Of a stretch of DNA of 64,000 nt, positions 19,090-28,385 are shown piece by piece (the first letter of the stretch is position 1; each line of letters opens with the position of its first letter). The stretch spans positions 1,178,001-1,242,000 of the forward strand of contig NZ_JANHAU010000001.1 in assembly GCF_024464185.1 (NCBI RefSeq). The letters run 5' to 3'. This DNA comes from Haloarchaeobius salinus. Lineage in GTDB: Archaea; Halobacteriota; Halobacteria; Halobacteriales; Natrialbaceae. The translations under genes were made by a program, and so were the position numbers. The notes under the pieces are model-generated. The model did no database searches and was not told the DNA's origin. It worked only from the letters and a program-made list of their open reading frames with translations.

Positions 19090-19115
19090 CCCATCATCCA
19101 CGTCGTGATGATGGG
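19090..19115. terminator. hairpin between convergent genes, possible terminator
   Basis: CCCATCATC (19090-19098) and GATGATGGG (19107-19115) form a perfect 9-base stem with an 8-base loop, 26 bases after the lhr stop and before the end of the oppositely oriented DUF6789-like gene. No U-tract is present, so this is a positional inference only. Confidence 0.3.
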
Positions 19116-19209
19116 ACAGTACACCGTCGTCGCGTTGCTGTTCAGGATGTCAGCGTCGTCGGCGGATTCGAAGTCCGTCACGGCGTCGAAGTGGAACCGG
19201 TTCTACGGA

Positions 19210-19719
19210 TCAGACGGCGATGTCGGGGGTCTCGCGGTGGCCGGTCAGCCGCCCGGCGACGAAGCCGAGCAGGTAGCCGTACGTGATGTGGGTGGCGATG
19301 GACGTGACGACGAACACCGCGAGGTCCATCCCGGAGTACATGCTCCCGAACGCGACGACGAAACCAGTCCAGAGCACGAGCGCGAAGACGACGCCCTGTC
19401 TGGCACGGGTCCCACCCGGCAGGTACGCACCGAGCGTGGCGAAGGTGAGCGGCCAGGCGAGCGCCCCGGCTCCGAGGAACATCGCCATCCCGAGGGCGAC
19501 GTTGTCGGCTCCGACGCCCGCGAGCTCCGCGAGCGTCGCGAACACGCTGATCTCCGGCGCGTATATCGCGTTCACCGCCAGCAAGACGCCCGTCATCACG
19601 GTCGTGCCGACGATCCCGCCCGCGACCGCTCCCATCGCCGCCCGCAGCTCGTCCTCGCGTTCGGCCGTTCGGTCGAACTGCTCGCTCTCCTCTTCTGCAC
19701 CCGAGTGACTGCTTGCCAT
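19210..19719 (-). CDS. multi-pass membrane protein, DUF6789-like
   Basis: From the ATG at 19719 this is 169 residues: a charged N-terminus (MASSHSGAEEESEQFDRTAE) followed by about five membrane helices, starting AAMGAVAGGIVGTTVMTGVL and ending TSIATHITYGYLLGFVAGRL. The pattern resembles haloarchaeal DUF6789 proteins, whose function is unknown. A longer reading from 20223 runs through the neighbouring PAP2 gene in another frame and is not used. Confidence 0.72.
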   Translation of the reverse strand: MASSHSGAEEESEQFDRTAEREDELRAAMGAVAGGIVGTTVMTGVLLAVNAIYAPEISVFATLAELAGVGADNVALGMAMFLGAGALAWPLTFATLGAYLPGGTRARQGVVFALVLWTGFVVAFGSMYSGMDLAVFVVTSIATHITYGYLLGFVAGRLTGHRETPDIAV

Positions 19720-19807
19720 GTCACGACGTACCACTGCCAGCGTGATAAACGATTGGCCGGTCTGGCGAAGGTGTTCGGCACCGAATTTATCCGGAGAATC
19801 GCCGCTT

Positions 19808-20647
19808 TCAGCCCGTGACGCGCTGGACGAGGTCGAACGCGTCGGCACGGTCGAGCAACGCGGGGAGTCCCAGGATGGCCGCGACGGTCGCCACCCCGAC
19901 GACGAACTGCGCCGGCCGGTTGGTCTCCAGTGCGACCTGCACCGCGACGAGAACGACCGCGAGCACGATACCGACGGCGAGCAGGAACGCCCGCTCGGCG
20001 CGCCCGCGGTCCACCGGGAGCGGCCGTATCGTCCGGCAGGCCCAGACGCCGCCGAGACAGGACCCGAGGACCGCCACCGTCTGCGGGTCGGCCGCGGAGA
20101 CCACGACGGCCGGCACGGCGACGACCGCGCCGAGGCCGTAGCCGACCGCCGGCCGGTCGCGCCAGAGCAGGTGCCCGACGGCGAGGACGCCCAGCCCGAG
20201 CGCCGCCCCCACGAGCACGTCACCGAGGTAGTGGACGCCGAGGACGACCCGCGAGAACCCGACCGAGACGGCGAGCAGGCCCGCAGCCAGGGCCTTCGGC
20301 GGCTCCTCGAACCAGTCGAACTCCACTGCGAGCCCGCCGTAGACGACGACCCCGGCGATGGCGTGCCCGCTCGGGAAGCCGTAGCCGTCCTCCGCGACGA
20401 GCATGACCGACTCCGGAGGGCGCGGCATCGCGAAGAGCTCCTTCAGGAACAGTACGAGCGCGAACGCGAGAAAGGCGTAGCCGACGACCGTCGCGGTCTC
20501 CTCGCGGCGGTACCCCCAGTAGACCAGCGCCAGCAGCACCGTCAGCAGGCCGGGGTTGCCGAGCGCGGTCACGGCCGCGTAGATATCGACGAGTCCGTTC
20601 GGGAACGCCGCCCGGATCGTCTCGCTCGCTGCCTCCAGTCGAACCAT
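19808..20647 (-). CDS. PAP2 superfamily membrane phosphatase
   Basis: A 279-residue membrane protein with the three acid-phosphatase motifs: KELFAMPRPPES (K-x6-RP), YGFPSGHAIAG (PSGH) and SVGFSRVVLGVHYLGDV (SR-x5-H-x3-D). Members dephosphorylate lipid phosphates or polyprenyl pyrophosphates at the membrane. About nine hydrophobic helices are seen; the last four extend beyond the catalytic core. The start is ATG at 20647; a GTG nine bases upstream is possible. It is divergent from none of its close neighbours: the DUF6789-like gene follows and the Dna2-like gene precedes on the same strand, 40 bases away. Confidence 0.9.
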   Translation of the reverse strand: MVRLEAASETIRAAFPNGLVDIYAAVTALGNPGLLTVLLALVYWGYRREETATVVGYAFLAFALVLFLKELFAMPRPPESVMLVAEDGYGFPSGHAIAGVVVYGGLAVEFDWFEEPPKALAAGLLAVSVGFSRVVLGVHYLGDVLVGAALGLGVLAVGHLLWRDRPAVGYGLGAVVAVPAVVVSAADPQTVAVLGSCLGGVWACRTIRPLPVDRGRAERAFLLAVGIVLAVVLVAVQVALETNRPAQFVVGVATVAAILGLPALLDRADAFDLVQRVTG

Positions 20648-20687
20648 ACCTTGCACGTTGCTCGGGGGTGAACTGAACCTTTTCGTT

Positions 20688-23357
20688 TCAGCGGTCCGCC
20701 CAGTCGACCATCCGGCCGTACACCTCGTCGGTCGCGAGCGTCTCGCTGTCGCCGACGAGCACGAGCGAGCGCTTCGCCCGCGTCAGCGCGACGTTCACCC
20801 GGCGGTAGTCCTCGAAGATGGGACTGTCGAGGTCGCCCGAGGCGACGAAGGAGACCACGATGACCTCCTTCGCCGACCCCTGGAAGCGGTCGACCGTGTC
20901 GACGGCGACGCCGTCCGGCACGTCCCGGGTTATCTCGGCGACCTGCGCCCGGAACGGCGCGATGACGCCGATCTCCTCGGGCTGCAGCCCGGCCTCGAGG
21001 TGGGCGTCGACCACCCGGCGGACCTCCGCGGCCTCGACGGCGTCGGTGTGACGGCCGTCGTCGCCCGGTGTGTCGACCATCGAGACGCCGTCCCGGAGCG
21101 AGTCGGGCAGCGCCCCCACGTCGACGTGGTCGAGGTCGGCGAGCGAGCGGCCCGCAACCTCGCCCGTCGCGGGCCGGAGCTGGCCGTCGTAGAACTCCCG
21201 CGAGGGGAACGCCTGGATGCGCTGGGACATCCGGTACTGCCGGTCGAGCAGCACGCTGGCCTCGGGGTGGGTGTCGATGAGACGCTCGAACAGCGACCGC
21301 GAGAGGTCGGTGTCGGCGCGGACGACCGGCGGGAGCTGCTGGTGGTCGCCGACGAGGACGAACCGGTCGGCGAGGTTGACCGCCGCGAGGGTGCCGGGCT
21401 CGGTGAGCTGGCCGGCCTCGTCGACGAGCGCCACGTCGAACGCCTGCTCGCGCATCACGGTCGAGCCGCAGGTCGCGGTCGTCGCGGCGACGAGGCTCGC
21501 GGACTCGAGTTCGCCGGCGCGCTCCTGCGGGTCACCGTGACGGCGCAGCCGGAGGTCCTGCATGTCCTCGCGGACGCCCGATTCCGTGCCGATGCGGACG
21601 ATGTCGCCGAGGTCGTCGTTCTCGAACCCGGTGTCCCGAATCGCCTCCAGCGCGTTGTCCACCGCGCGGTTCGTGAACGCCGAGAGGAGGACGCGCTCGC
21701 CGCGTTCGACCATCGCCCGGACGGCCTGTGCGATGGTGTAGGTCTTGCCGGTCCCGGGTGGGCCGTGGATGAGCGCGCAGTCGTCCGCGGTGACCGCCAT
21801 CCTGACCGCCTCGTCCTGTGCGTCGTTGTTGTCGACGAACGTCTCGTCCGTGGGTTCGAACGTCGGCGATTCGCGGCCGAACAGCACGTCCTTCCGGCGC
21901 TCGTCGCCCTTCAGCAGCGCGTCGTGGACCGCGGTGAGCAGGCGGGAGGGCCCGATGTCCGAGGGGTAGACGTCGAGCCGGTGGACGTCGACGGGCTCGT
22001 CGGCGGTGAGGACGATCTCCTCGTCACCGAGACGGTCGACCGTCGCGAGTTCGGAGTGGCCCCGGATAGGGTCGCCGTCGCTCGCCAGCACGTAGTCGCC
22101 CTCGCGTATCTTCGAGACGGCCGCGGACGTGCGCCGGGCCGTCAGCTCCCAGCGGCCGGCGGGGAGTTCGCGCTTCCGGACGGGTTCGAGGTCGACCAGC
22201 GCGCGGTCGTCGTCCGCGCGCTCGGCGGCGGTCTGTCTCCAGAGCTTCACGAACTCGTCGTGGGCCGCGTCGCGCTCGGCCTCGATGGCGTCGTAGGTGC
22301 GCTCGAAGTACTCGCGCTCGTCCTCGGGGATGGCGGTACCGATCTGGCCGGCCTTGGACTCCTGGTCCAGCCGGCCCGAGACGACCATGCAGGTGTCCTG
22401 CTCGAAGCAGTAGTCGCACCTGGCGTCGGCCTCGTAGCCCGTCGGCACGTCGGCGTCGAACTCCATCGCGGCGATCTCGTTGCGGGCGCGGACGACGAAC
22501 TTCAGGAGGCCGTCGCCGATGGAGAACTCCTTCGCCGGCGAGAAGTCGCCGGTGAACTCGTCGCGGTCCAGGGCCTCGTTCTTCGTGTACAGCAGCGTGC
22601 CGGTGTCGGCGGGGACGCCGCGCTCCTGCAGCAGGAGGGCGTACGCCGCGGCCTGTATCTTGTCGTGGAATCGCGGCTCGCTCTTGAGGTTCTTCCCGGT
22701 CTTCAGTTCGACGGGCTGGCCCCGACGGATGGCGTCGGCCCGTCCCTTGATGCCGAACGTCTCCGAGACCAGCAGGCGCTCCGAGCGCCACTCGTCCTCG
22801 TCCGCCAGTCTGCCCTGCTGGAGCCAGCCCGCGATAGCCTGGGCGTTCTGGGCCACCTCGCGCTCGACGTCCTCGGCGGTGCGGTCGAGGAGGCCGAGTT
22901 CGAGCGCCTGCTCCGCGACGCGGTCCGACACCGCCTCGTCGAACTCCCGGCCGCGGAGCAGGTCGCCGAACACCTCGTGGACGACGGTCCCCTTCACGAC
23001 GGGGTAGGCGAGCGGGACGCTGGAGAGCTTGTTCAGGTAGTACATCCGGGGGCACTGCACCCACTGGCGCACGTCGGTCACGTTGACGAGGAAGTCCGGC
23101 TCGACGACGACGTACGAGTCGCCCGTCGTCGAGTACGAGAGTTCGCCCTCGTACTCCTCCTGTTTCGGCTCGGTGACCAGCAGCTCCATCCCCGGTTCGA
23201 GCACCGCTGCGGTCTCGGTCCAGCGGCCCCACAGCGTGACGGTCGTCGGGGTGTCCTCGGGTCGCTCCAGCCCGACCTCCACGAGTTCACTGGTGCCGTG
23301 GCTCGTGTTCACCGACCGCTCCTCCCCGACCGTCGTGACGATGCCGCGAACGCTCAC
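20688..23357 (-). CDS. Dna2-like nuclease-helicase (Cas4-type PD-(D/E)XK domain plus SF1 helicase)
   Basis: An 889-residue protein. The N-terminal OB-like region (about 1-90) precedes a RecB/Cas4-type nuclease with Fe-S cysteines: Cys102 in VRQWVQCPRMYYLNK and a distal cluster CDYCFEQDTC near 325. Nuclease residues fit GTVVHEVFGDLL, GRADAIRRGQPVELKTGKN and the following Tyr helix. The SF1 helicase begins near 510: Walker A IHGPPGTGKTYTIAQA, motif II DVALVDEAGQLTEPGTL, then LVGDHQQLPPVV, LDRQYRMSQRIQAFPS, DTVDRFQGSAKEVIVVS and RRVNVALTRAKRSLVLVGD. Dna2 homologues act in flap removal and DNA end resection. It is transcribed away from a short divergent gap upstream of a membrane protein gene. 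Confidence 0.93.
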   Translation of the reverse strand: MSVRGIVTTVGEERSVNTSHGTSELVEVGLERPEDTPTTVTLWGRWTETAAVLEPGMELLVTEPKQEEYEGELSYSTTGDSYVVVEPDFLVNVTDVRQWVQCPRMYYLNKLSSVPLAYPVVKGTVVHEVFGDLLRGREFDEAVSDRVAEQALELGLLDRTAEDVEREVAQNAQAIAGWLQQGRLADEDEWRSERLLVSETFGIKGRADAIRRGQPVELKTGKNLKSEPRFHDKIQAAAYALLLQERGVPADTGTLLYTKNEALDRDEFTGDFSPAKEFSIGDGLLKFVVRARNEIAAMEFDADVPTGYEADARCDYCFEQDTCMVVSGRLDQESKAGQIGTAIPEDEREYFERTYDAIEAERDAAHDEFVKLWRQTAAERADDDRALVDLEPVRKRELPAGRWELTARRTSAAVSKIREGDYVLASDGDPIRGHSELATVDRLGDEEIVLTADEPVDVHRLDVYPSDIGPSRLLTAVHDALLKGDERRKDVLFGRESPTFEPTDETFVDNNDAQDEAVRMAVTADDCALIHGPPGTGKTYTIAQAVRAMVERGERVLLSAFTNRAVDNALEAIRDTGFENDDLGDIVRIGTESGVREDMQDLRLRRHGDPQERAGELESASLVAATTATCGSTVMREQAFDVALVDEAGQLTEPGTLAAVNLADRFVLVGDHQQLPPVVRADTDLSRSLFERLIDTHPEASVLLDRQYRMSQRIQAFPSREFYDGQLRPATGEVAGRSLADLDHVDVGALPDSLRDGVSMVDTPGDDGRHTDAVEAAEVRRVVDAHLEAGLQPEEIGVIAPFRAQVAEITRDVPDGVAVDTVDRFQGSAKEVIVVSFVASGDLDSPIFEDYRRVNVALTRAKRSLVLVGDSETLATDEVYGRMVDWADR

Positions 23358-23461
23358 GCTCTCCCCTCGGTCGGCACCGTTCTTAAACGCTGGCTCCCGG
23401 CGAGGGCGATTGCCCGTGGCTTGACGGGGTTTGATAAGGCCCCGTCGGCAACCGTCCCGGT

Positions 23462-23980
23462 ATGTCCAGTCCCGAGGACCGCGAGATACCGGTGTTGACC
23501 CCCCTGGCCGACGCGCTGGAGCGCGTCGTCTTCGCCGACTGGTACCGCTGGTTCGTGCGCGGGCTGCTGGTGGCTGCCGGGCTCGTCGGTGCGGTCCACC
23601 TCGTCCGGGCGACGACCGACCTGCTCGCCCTCTCCGCCGGTGGGGCCGAGCTCCTCACCGTGTTGACGAACGTGGTCGTCACGCTGTTCGTCCTCGCTGG
23701 CGCGCTCCAGCTCCTGATGCTGGCCCGTGGCGTCAGGCGGCGGGAGCTCGTCGTCGCCGAGTCCGCCGCCGGCGTCGAGGAGTCCGCCGAGGAGGTCAAG
23801 ACCGCGGCGAAGGAGCTGGAGGAGACCGCCGCCGATACCGGCGACGAGGAGGTCGAGCGCGAGATATCCGACCGCGTCGAGCAGGTCGAGGAGCAGGCCG
23901 ACGAGGTCAAGGAGAACGTCGAGGGTGTCAAGAACGAGTTGTACGGCCCGAAGCGGGCAGAGAACGACGAGGACGCCTGA
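23462..23980 (+). CDS. membrane protein with coiled-coil tail, hypothetical
   Basis: A 172-residue protein with two membrane helices at about residues 35-52 (LLVAAGLVGAVHLV) and 65-85 (VLTNVVVTLFVLAGALQLLM), then a highly charged helical tail (about 95-165) rich in EE/KE heptads such as EESAEEVKTAAKELEETAAD. It may anchor a cytoplasmic coiled coil to the membrane. It is divergent from the Dna2-like gene. No family recognised. Confidence 0.68.
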   Translation: MSSPEDREIPVLTPLADALERVVFADWYRWFVRGLLVAAGLVGAVHLVRATTDLLALSAGGAELLTVLTNVVVTLFVLAGALQLLMLARGVRRRELVVAESAAGVEESAEEVKTAAKELEETAADTGDEEVEREISDRVEQVEEQADEVKENVEGVKNELYGPKRAENDEDA

Positions 23981-24064
23981 TTCGCGGACGCCGGGACTCC
24001 ACCGGCGGCGGACACGGCTCTCGGCCACCGATACGTTCTTGCGACCGTACGAGCTAGCCCCAGT

Positions 24065-24616
24065 ATGCGCGTTCGAGACTGGGACGACATCGTCGCGGAC
24101 GTGGTCGAGTCGGGCGCGGAGCCCGAGGGCTGGCGCGCGGTCGCCGGCGACCGGGCGACCGGGCTCGGCGAGGACCTGTATCTCGGACACCCGGACAGCG
24201 GCGTCTACCACCTGAAGACGTACGCGAAGAACCCGTTCGAGGTCCACGGCGTCGGCACCCGGGTCGCCCGACGGCTGGACGACGAACTCGAACCCCTGTT
24301 CCCGACGAAGACCGACGGGAGCCGGTTCGCGGTGCAGTCCCCACCCGAGGACGAGGAGGAGGCCGAAGACGCCGCCAAGCGCCTGCAGGCGGTCGTGGAG
24401 GCCCACGCTGACGCACCGACGACGCCAGCCGATTTCTTCGACGACGTGATGGACGCGCTCGACAGCCCGGCGTTCGGGCCGATGGAGTTCGACAACTACG
24501 ACCGACCGGAGGGGCTGGACGACCTCGCGACGACGTTCGCGGACGCAGAGGAGGTGCTGGACACGGAACTCGACGAGGTCATCGAGGACGACGGGGTCGA
24601 CCGGGGGTTCCAGTGA
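24065..24616 (+). CDS. acidic haloarchaeal protein, hypothetical
   Basis: A 183-residue soluble, strongly acidic protein starting MRVRDWDDIVADVVESGAEP. A compact N-terminal part (DLYLGHPDSGVYHLKTYAKN, PFEVHGVGTRVARRLDDELE) suggests an alpha/beta domain; the C-terminal half is helical and acidic (DFFDDVMDALDSPAFGPMEF). The ATG at 24065 has a short upstream AT-richer stretch (GATACGTTCTTGCG). Codon use matches the surroundings. No function recognised. Confidence 0.68.
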   Translation: MRVRDWDDIVADVVESGAEPEGWRAVAGDRATGLGEDLYLGHPDSGVYHLKTYAKNPFEVHGVGTRVARRLDDELEPLFPTKTDGSRFAVQSPPEDEEEAEDAAKRLQAVVEAHADAPTTPADFFDDVMDALDSPAFGPMEFDNYDRPEGLDDLATTFADAEEVLDTELDEVIEDDGVDRGFQ

Positions 24617-24686
24617 GGGGGACGCGGCGGTGGTCGACGCCCCCGGGAACGGGGGTTTCAAACCCGCCGGGGCCGTTGCCCCGGGT

Positions 24687-25070
24687 ATGACTCCCGAGGA
24701 GACCGTCCTGGACTACTACGAGGCGTTGCGCCGGGGCGAGCCGCTGTACCCGTACTTCGCCGAGCGCGAGGAGACGTGGAAGGCGGCCATCAGCACCGAG
24801 TACAGCGGCTACGACGCCGTCAGCGAGGCACTGCGAGAGCAGACACGCACGACCGACGAGTGGACCGTCGAGAGCGAGGCCCTGTCGGTCACCGAGAGCG
24901 AGGGGAGTGCGCTGTTCGACGACGCCGTTCGGATGGCCTGGACCGACACCCGGACGGGCGAGCGGTACGGCTTCGACTCGCGCTGGAGCGGCGCGCTCGA
25001 ACCGGTCGACGGCGACGAGGCGGAGTGGGGGTTCGTCCAGATGCACGTGTCGGCACCGCAGTCCATCTGA
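24687..25070 (+). CDS. SnoaL/NTF2-like fold protein (DUF3225-like)
   Basis: From the ATG at 24687, a 127-residue protein. It has the pattern of small cone-shaped NTF2-like domains: an opening helix TPEETVLDYYEALRRGEPLY, then alternating strands such as WTVESEALSVTESEGSALF and RMAWTDTRTGERYGFDSRWS, ending WGFVQMHVSAPQSI. Such proteins are ligand binders or simple enzymes; none of the catalytic signatures can be assigned. The in-frame extension to 24630 is rejected as non-conserved. It follows a hypothetical gene by 70 bases and precedes a small membrane gene directly. Confidence 0.7.
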   Translation: MTPEETVLDYYEALRRGEPLYPYFAEREETWKAAISTEYSGYDAVSEALREQTRTTDEWTVESEALSVTESEGSALFDDAVRMAWTDTRTGERYGFDSRWSGALEPVDGDEAEWGFVQMHVSAPQSI

Positions 25071-25071
25071 C

Positions 25072-25311
25072 ATGGTCGGACCATCGATGACCGGCGAGGA
25101 CCGTACGGTCGGGATGAAACGCATCCAGTTCGCGTTCGTCGTCATGGTCGCTGCGTCGGGCGCACTCGTCGCGCTGCAGGCGGAGGCGTCGCTGGCCATC
25201 ATCGCGGCGGCGGCGGTCGGCGGGGCCGTCGTCGGTGCGGTGCTCTGGTGGTACCTCGTCAGCACGTTCCGTTCCTCGCAGCGGGAGACGGAGGCGCGGT
25301 CGCGTCGATAG
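25072..25311 (+). CDS. small two-helix membrane protein
   Basis: A 79-residue protein whose ATG follows the previous stop (TGA at 25068-25070) by a single base, so it is probably translated from the same message. Two hydrophobic segments are visible, IQFAFVVMVAASGALVALQA and LAIIAAAAVGGAVVGAVLWW, with a basic C-terminal tail. An internal ATG at 25087 is an alternative start. No family recognised. Confidence 0.6.
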   Translation: MVGPSMTGEDRTVGMKRIQFAFVVMVAASGALVALQAEASLAIIAAAAVGGAVVGAVLWWYLVSTFRSSQRETEARSRR

Positions 25312-25328
25312 AAGACCGCGGGAGCGAC

Positions 25329-26291
25329 CTAGATACCCATCCGGCTGATCCACGTGCCGGGGTCGTCGAGCTCGTCGTCCGTCGGCAGGTTCTCGGGCGA
25401 CTCCCAGACCAGCCCTGCGGCCTCCAGCCCGCGGAGTGCGGCGACGCCCTCGAAGAACGCCTTGCCGCGCTCGTACTGCTGGCGTTTCAGGCCGAGGCCG
25501 AGCAGCCGCTTCGCGAGCTTCGAGAGCGGACCGCCGCCCTGTCTGCGGGCGTCGACCTTCGCGCGGAGGTCGGCGTACTCGTCGTCGAACGCGTGGTCCA
25601 TCAGGAGCTCGGCGTAGCCCTCGACGACGGTCATCGCGACGTTCATCTCGCGGAACGCCTCCCTGTCGAGCCCGCCGTGGGTGAGGTCCTCGAGGCCGTC
25701 CTCCATGCGCTCTTCGAGGTAGGAGGAGAGCCAGGGTGCCGCCCCGAACTCGGCGGCGTGGGTCACCTCGTGGAAGGCGATCCAGCGGCGGAACCGGGGG
25801 AAGTCGACGTGGAGGTCGGCCGCGACCTGCCGGATGTTCGGGTGGACGAAGTAGAGCGCGTGGTCGGCGTCGACCTCGTCGGCGAGCAACAGCGGGTCGT
25901 ACTGGCCGAGGACGTTCCGCGCGAGGAAGCCCAGCATGAACGACATCGTCCCGGTGTTGACGGCGCGGGCGACGCCGGGGAGGAAGTCGGTCTGCTGGCC
26001 CTCGAGCGGTTCGAGCACGCGCCGGAAGGTGGCGACGTTGGCGTCGATCCAGTGGTGGCGGTGCTGTATCTCGATGGTGTCCGGCACGTCGAAGTCGATG
26101 GCGGCGACCTCTCGGACCCGGTCGCGCGCGTCCCGGACGTCTGTCGCGTAGCCCGAGCGTTCGGCGGCGGTCAGGGCGACCGAGCCCGGTTCCGTGCCGG
26201 CGCGGGCCGCCTCGACGACGGCGTCCCAGTCGATGGCACCCTCGCCGCTCCCGGAGGATGCGACCGCACGGACGCTATGGAAGAGGTTCAC
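25329..26291 (-). CDS. zinc-dependent metalloprotease family protein (DUF2342-like)
   Basis: A 320-residue protein of the DUF2342 family, called zinc metalloproteases or coenzyme F420 biosynthesis-associated proteins in some genomes. The zinc motif HExxH is present as WIAFHEVTHAAEFGAAPWL, with downstream ALTVVEGYAELLMDHAF-like residues (VAMTVVEGYAELLMDH) supplying the likely third ligand. Family signatures NTGTMSFMLGFLARNVLGQY and LYFVHPNIRQVAADL are clear. The GTG at 26291 (reading MNLFHSVRAVASSG) fits homologues; a TTG further upstream is less likely. An AAAACGTTT stretch near 26317-26325 is the probable promoter. Confidence 0.87.
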   Translation of the reverse strand: MNLFHSVRAVASSGSGEGAIDWDAVVEAARAGTEPGSVALTAAERSGYATDVRDARDRVREVAAIDFDVPDTIEIQHRHHWIDANVATFRRVLEPLEGQQTDFLPGVARAVNTGTMSFMLGFLARNVLGQYDPLLLADEVDADHALYFVHPNIRQVAADLHVDFPRFRRWIAFHEVTHAAEFGAAPWLSSYLEERMEDGLEDLTHGGLDREAFREMNVAMTVVEGYAELLMDHAFDDEYADLRAKVDARRQGGGPLSKLAKRLLGLGLKRQQYERGKAFFEGVAALRGLEAAGLVWESPENLPTDDELDDPGTWISRMGI

Positions 26292-26344
26292 ACGCCCGGA
26301 TTGGGACCGCGGACGCAAAACGTTTCTGTGTAGTCGAGTCGTCG

Positions 26345-26638
26345 CTACTCCTCGATTTCGACCATCTCGGGCTCGAACTCGTCGATATCCTCCTCGGCAT
26401 CGCCGTCGAGCGCCTTCTTGACGCCGAACGCGACGAGCACGAGCAGGAGGAGGCCGACGAGGACGGCCACGGGGCTCGGGCCCGGGAGGCCGGCGGAGCC
26501 GGAGTCGTCTCCCCAGTCGATATCGACCTCGTCGTCGGCTGCACCCTCCTCGAGTGCCTCCTCCTCGTCGCCATCGCCGAACGTGGGACCGAAGCTCGTG
26601 TCGCCGTCGAAGTGGAGCTCGAACAGTGTAATCTCCAT
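26345..26638 (-). CDS. small acidic single-pass membrane protein
   Basis: From ATG at 26638 the protein has 97 residues. The N-terminus [20 protein letters not shown] is followed by an acidic linker, one membrane helix ([20 protein letters not shown], about 55-75) and an acidic tail ending [11 protein letters not shown]. Proteins of this layout recur in haloarchaea next to M42 peptidases or metalloproteases, but I do not recognise a named function. It is divergent from the M42 gene. Confidence 0.68.
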   Translation of the reverse strand: MEITLFELHFDGDTSFGPTFGDGDEEEALEEGAADDEVDIDWGDDSGSAGLPGPSPVAVLVGLLLLVLVAFGVKKALDGDAEEDIDEFEPEMVEIEE

Positions 26639-26736
26639 ACGAATCAGTTCGACGACAGTCGACTTATTGATTGTCCCTCCACGTTCGCACGGCGCGGGAC
26701 CGTCGGGTTCAAACCGGGGCCGTTCCATCGACCGGT

Positions 26737-27801
26737 ATGGACGAGCACGAACGCGAGTTCCTGATGGAGCTGCTGGAGACGCCGAGCCCGTCGGGCTACG
26801 AGACGCGCGGCCAGCGGGTGTGGGTCGAGTACGTCGAACAGTTCGCCGACGAGGTACACACGGACGCATACGGCAACGCGGTGGCGGTCGCAGAGGGGAG
26901 CGCCGACGCACCCTCCGTGGCGTTCACGGGCCACGCCGACGAGATCGGCTTCGCGGTCAACCGCATCGACGACGACGGCTTCCTCCACCTCGCGCCCATC
27001 GGGGGCTCCGACCGGACCGTCTCGAAGGGCCAGCACGTCACGGTCCACACCGGCGACGGACCGGTGTCGGGCGTCGTCACGCAGACCGCCATCCACCTGC
27101 GCGAGCGCGACAAGGACGAGTTCGAGGACATCACCGCACAGACCGTCGACATCGGGGCCGCGGACGGCGACGCGGCCCGCGAGACCGTCGAGATCGGCGA
27201 CCCCATCACGTTCGCAAGCGGCGTCGAGGAGCTCATGGGCAGCCGCATCGCGGGCCGCGCGCTCGACAACCGCGTCGGCACGTGGGCGTCCGCCGAGGCG
27301 CTCCGCCGGGCCGTCGCGGCAGACGTCGACGCGACCGTGTACGCCGTCTCGACGGTTCAGGAGGAGCTCGGCGCGCAGGGCGCGAAGATGGTCGGAACGG
27401 AGGTCGACGCCGACGCGGTCGTCGTCGTCGACGTCTCCCACGTCTCGGACTACCCGGGCGGGAAGGCGGACAAGGCGGGCGACACCGAACTCGGCGGCGG
27501 TCCCATCGTCGGCCGCGGCGGCGCGAACCACCCGGTCGTCGCGCAGGCGGTGCGGAAGGCCGCGGCGGACGCGGACATCGACGTGCAGCTGCAGGCCGAC
27601 CCGAACGCCGGCGGCACCGACGCGCGCTCGTTCTACACCGCCCGTGGCGGCGTCCCGACGCTGAACCTCGGCGTGCCGAACCGCTACATGCACACGCCCG
27701 TCGAGGTCGTCGACACCGAGGATCTGGACGCCGTCGCCGATCTGCTCGCCGCGTTCGCCGGCCAGAGCGGCGAGTACGACACGTTCGCCGTCGACGTGTA
27801 A
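26737..27801 (+). CDS. M42 family metallopeptidase (glutamyl aminopeptidase / endoglucanase-type)
   Basis: A 354-residue M42 aminopeptidase. The dinuclear metal ligands are in [13 protein letters not shown] (His), [17 protein letters not shown] (bridging Asp), [14 protein letters not shown] (catalytic Glu pair), [13 protein letters not shown] (Asp) and [14 protein letters not shown] (His). Such enzymes form large tetrahedral assemblies that trim peptides. The ATG at 26737 gives the usual opening [18 protein letters not shown]; upstream in-frame residues are not conserved. Length is normal. Confidence 0.92.
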   Translation: MDEHEREFLMELLETPSPSGYETRGQRVWVEYVEQFADEVHTDAYGNAVAVAEGSADAPSVAFTGHADEIGFAVNRIDDDGFLHLAPIGGSDRTVSKGQHVTVHTGDGPVSGVVTQTAIHLRERDKDEFEDITAQTVDIGAADGDAARETVEIGDPITFASGVEELMGSRIAGRALDNRVGTWASAEALRRAVAADVDATVYAVSTVQEELGAQGAKMVGTEVDADAVVVVDVSHVSDYPGGKADKAGDTELGGGPIVGRGGANHPVVAQAVRKAAADADIDVQLQADPNAGGTDARSFYTARGGVPTLNLGVPNRYMHTPVEVVDTEDLDAVADLLAAFAGQSGEYDTFAVDV

Positions 27802-27863
27802 GGGCGGCGACAACGCGTCCACGACTCGGTACGTTTATGAACGCGTCGACAGGCCGTGTGAGT

Positions 27864-28058
27864 ATGAGTGAATCGAGTGGCAGGCCGCTTGACGTGCTCG
27901 AAGCCTCCGTCGGCGAGCAGGTCACGGTCCGACTGAAAGGTGGCGAGGAGTACGACGGCGAGCTCACCGGCTACGACCAGCACATGAACCTCGTGCTGGA
28001 CCGAGGCGACAACACAACCATTATACGAGGCGATAACGTCGTTTCGATAACTCCATGA
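27864..28058 (+). CDS. lsm: Lsm/Sm-like RNA-binding protein
   Basis: A 64-residue archaeal Sm protein (SmAP1). The Sm1 motif is [20 protein letters not shown] followed by HMNLVLDR, and Sm2 is [13 protein letters not shown]. It forms a ring that binds U-rich RNA. The last codons overlap the start of the ribosomal L37e gene (ATGA at 28055-28058), the standard archaeal arrangement. An upstream TTTATGAAC about 30 bases before the ATG is the likely TATA element. Confidence 0.94.
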   Translation: MSESSGRPLDVLEASVGEQVTVRLKGGEEYDGELTGYDQHMNLVLDRGDNTTIIRGDNVVSITP

Positions 28059-28228
28059 CTGGTGCAGGAACCCCCTCCCAAGGCAAGAAGAACACCACGA
28101 CGCACGTGAAGTGCCGACGGTGTGGTGAGAAGTCCTATCACGTGAAGAAAAGCGTCTGCTCCTCGTGTGGCTTCGGCAAGTCCGCCAAGCGGCGCGACTA
28201 CGAGTGGCAGTCCAAGGCCGGCGAGTAA
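28055..28228 (+). CDS. rpl37e: 50S ribosomal protein L37e
   Basis: A 57-residue zinc-ribbon ribosomal protein beginning [20 protein letters not shown]. The four zinc cysteines are C20-x2-C23 and C35-x2-C38 (KCRRCG and SVCSSCG), followed by the basic [18 protein letters not shown] end. It overlaps the lsm stop by 4 bases and must be translated from the same message. Basic residues make it stand out from the acidic proteins around it, as usual for ribosomal proteins. Confidence 0.95.
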   Translation: MTGAGTPSQGKKNTTTHVKCRRCGEKSYHVKKSVCSSCGFGKSAKRRDYEWQSKAGE

Positions 28229-28385
28229 CGCCCGATTCTCACTCGCGTTCTCCACCGACGCAGAGCCGTGGCTCCGTGCGTCGCACCCGGGATTATATCC
28301 ACGAACGTGCATATATTTCCCCGGGACAGCGGCCAAGAGAACACAACCACGGGGATTTTTACCGTCCGGTACCTGACCCTCTCAC

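Noticed and set aside
19210-20223. Extended start for the DUF6789-like gene, running through the PAP2 gene
   Set aside because: The extra N-terminus is Ser/Arg-rich shadow sequence; the ATG at 19719 gives a sensible membrane protein.
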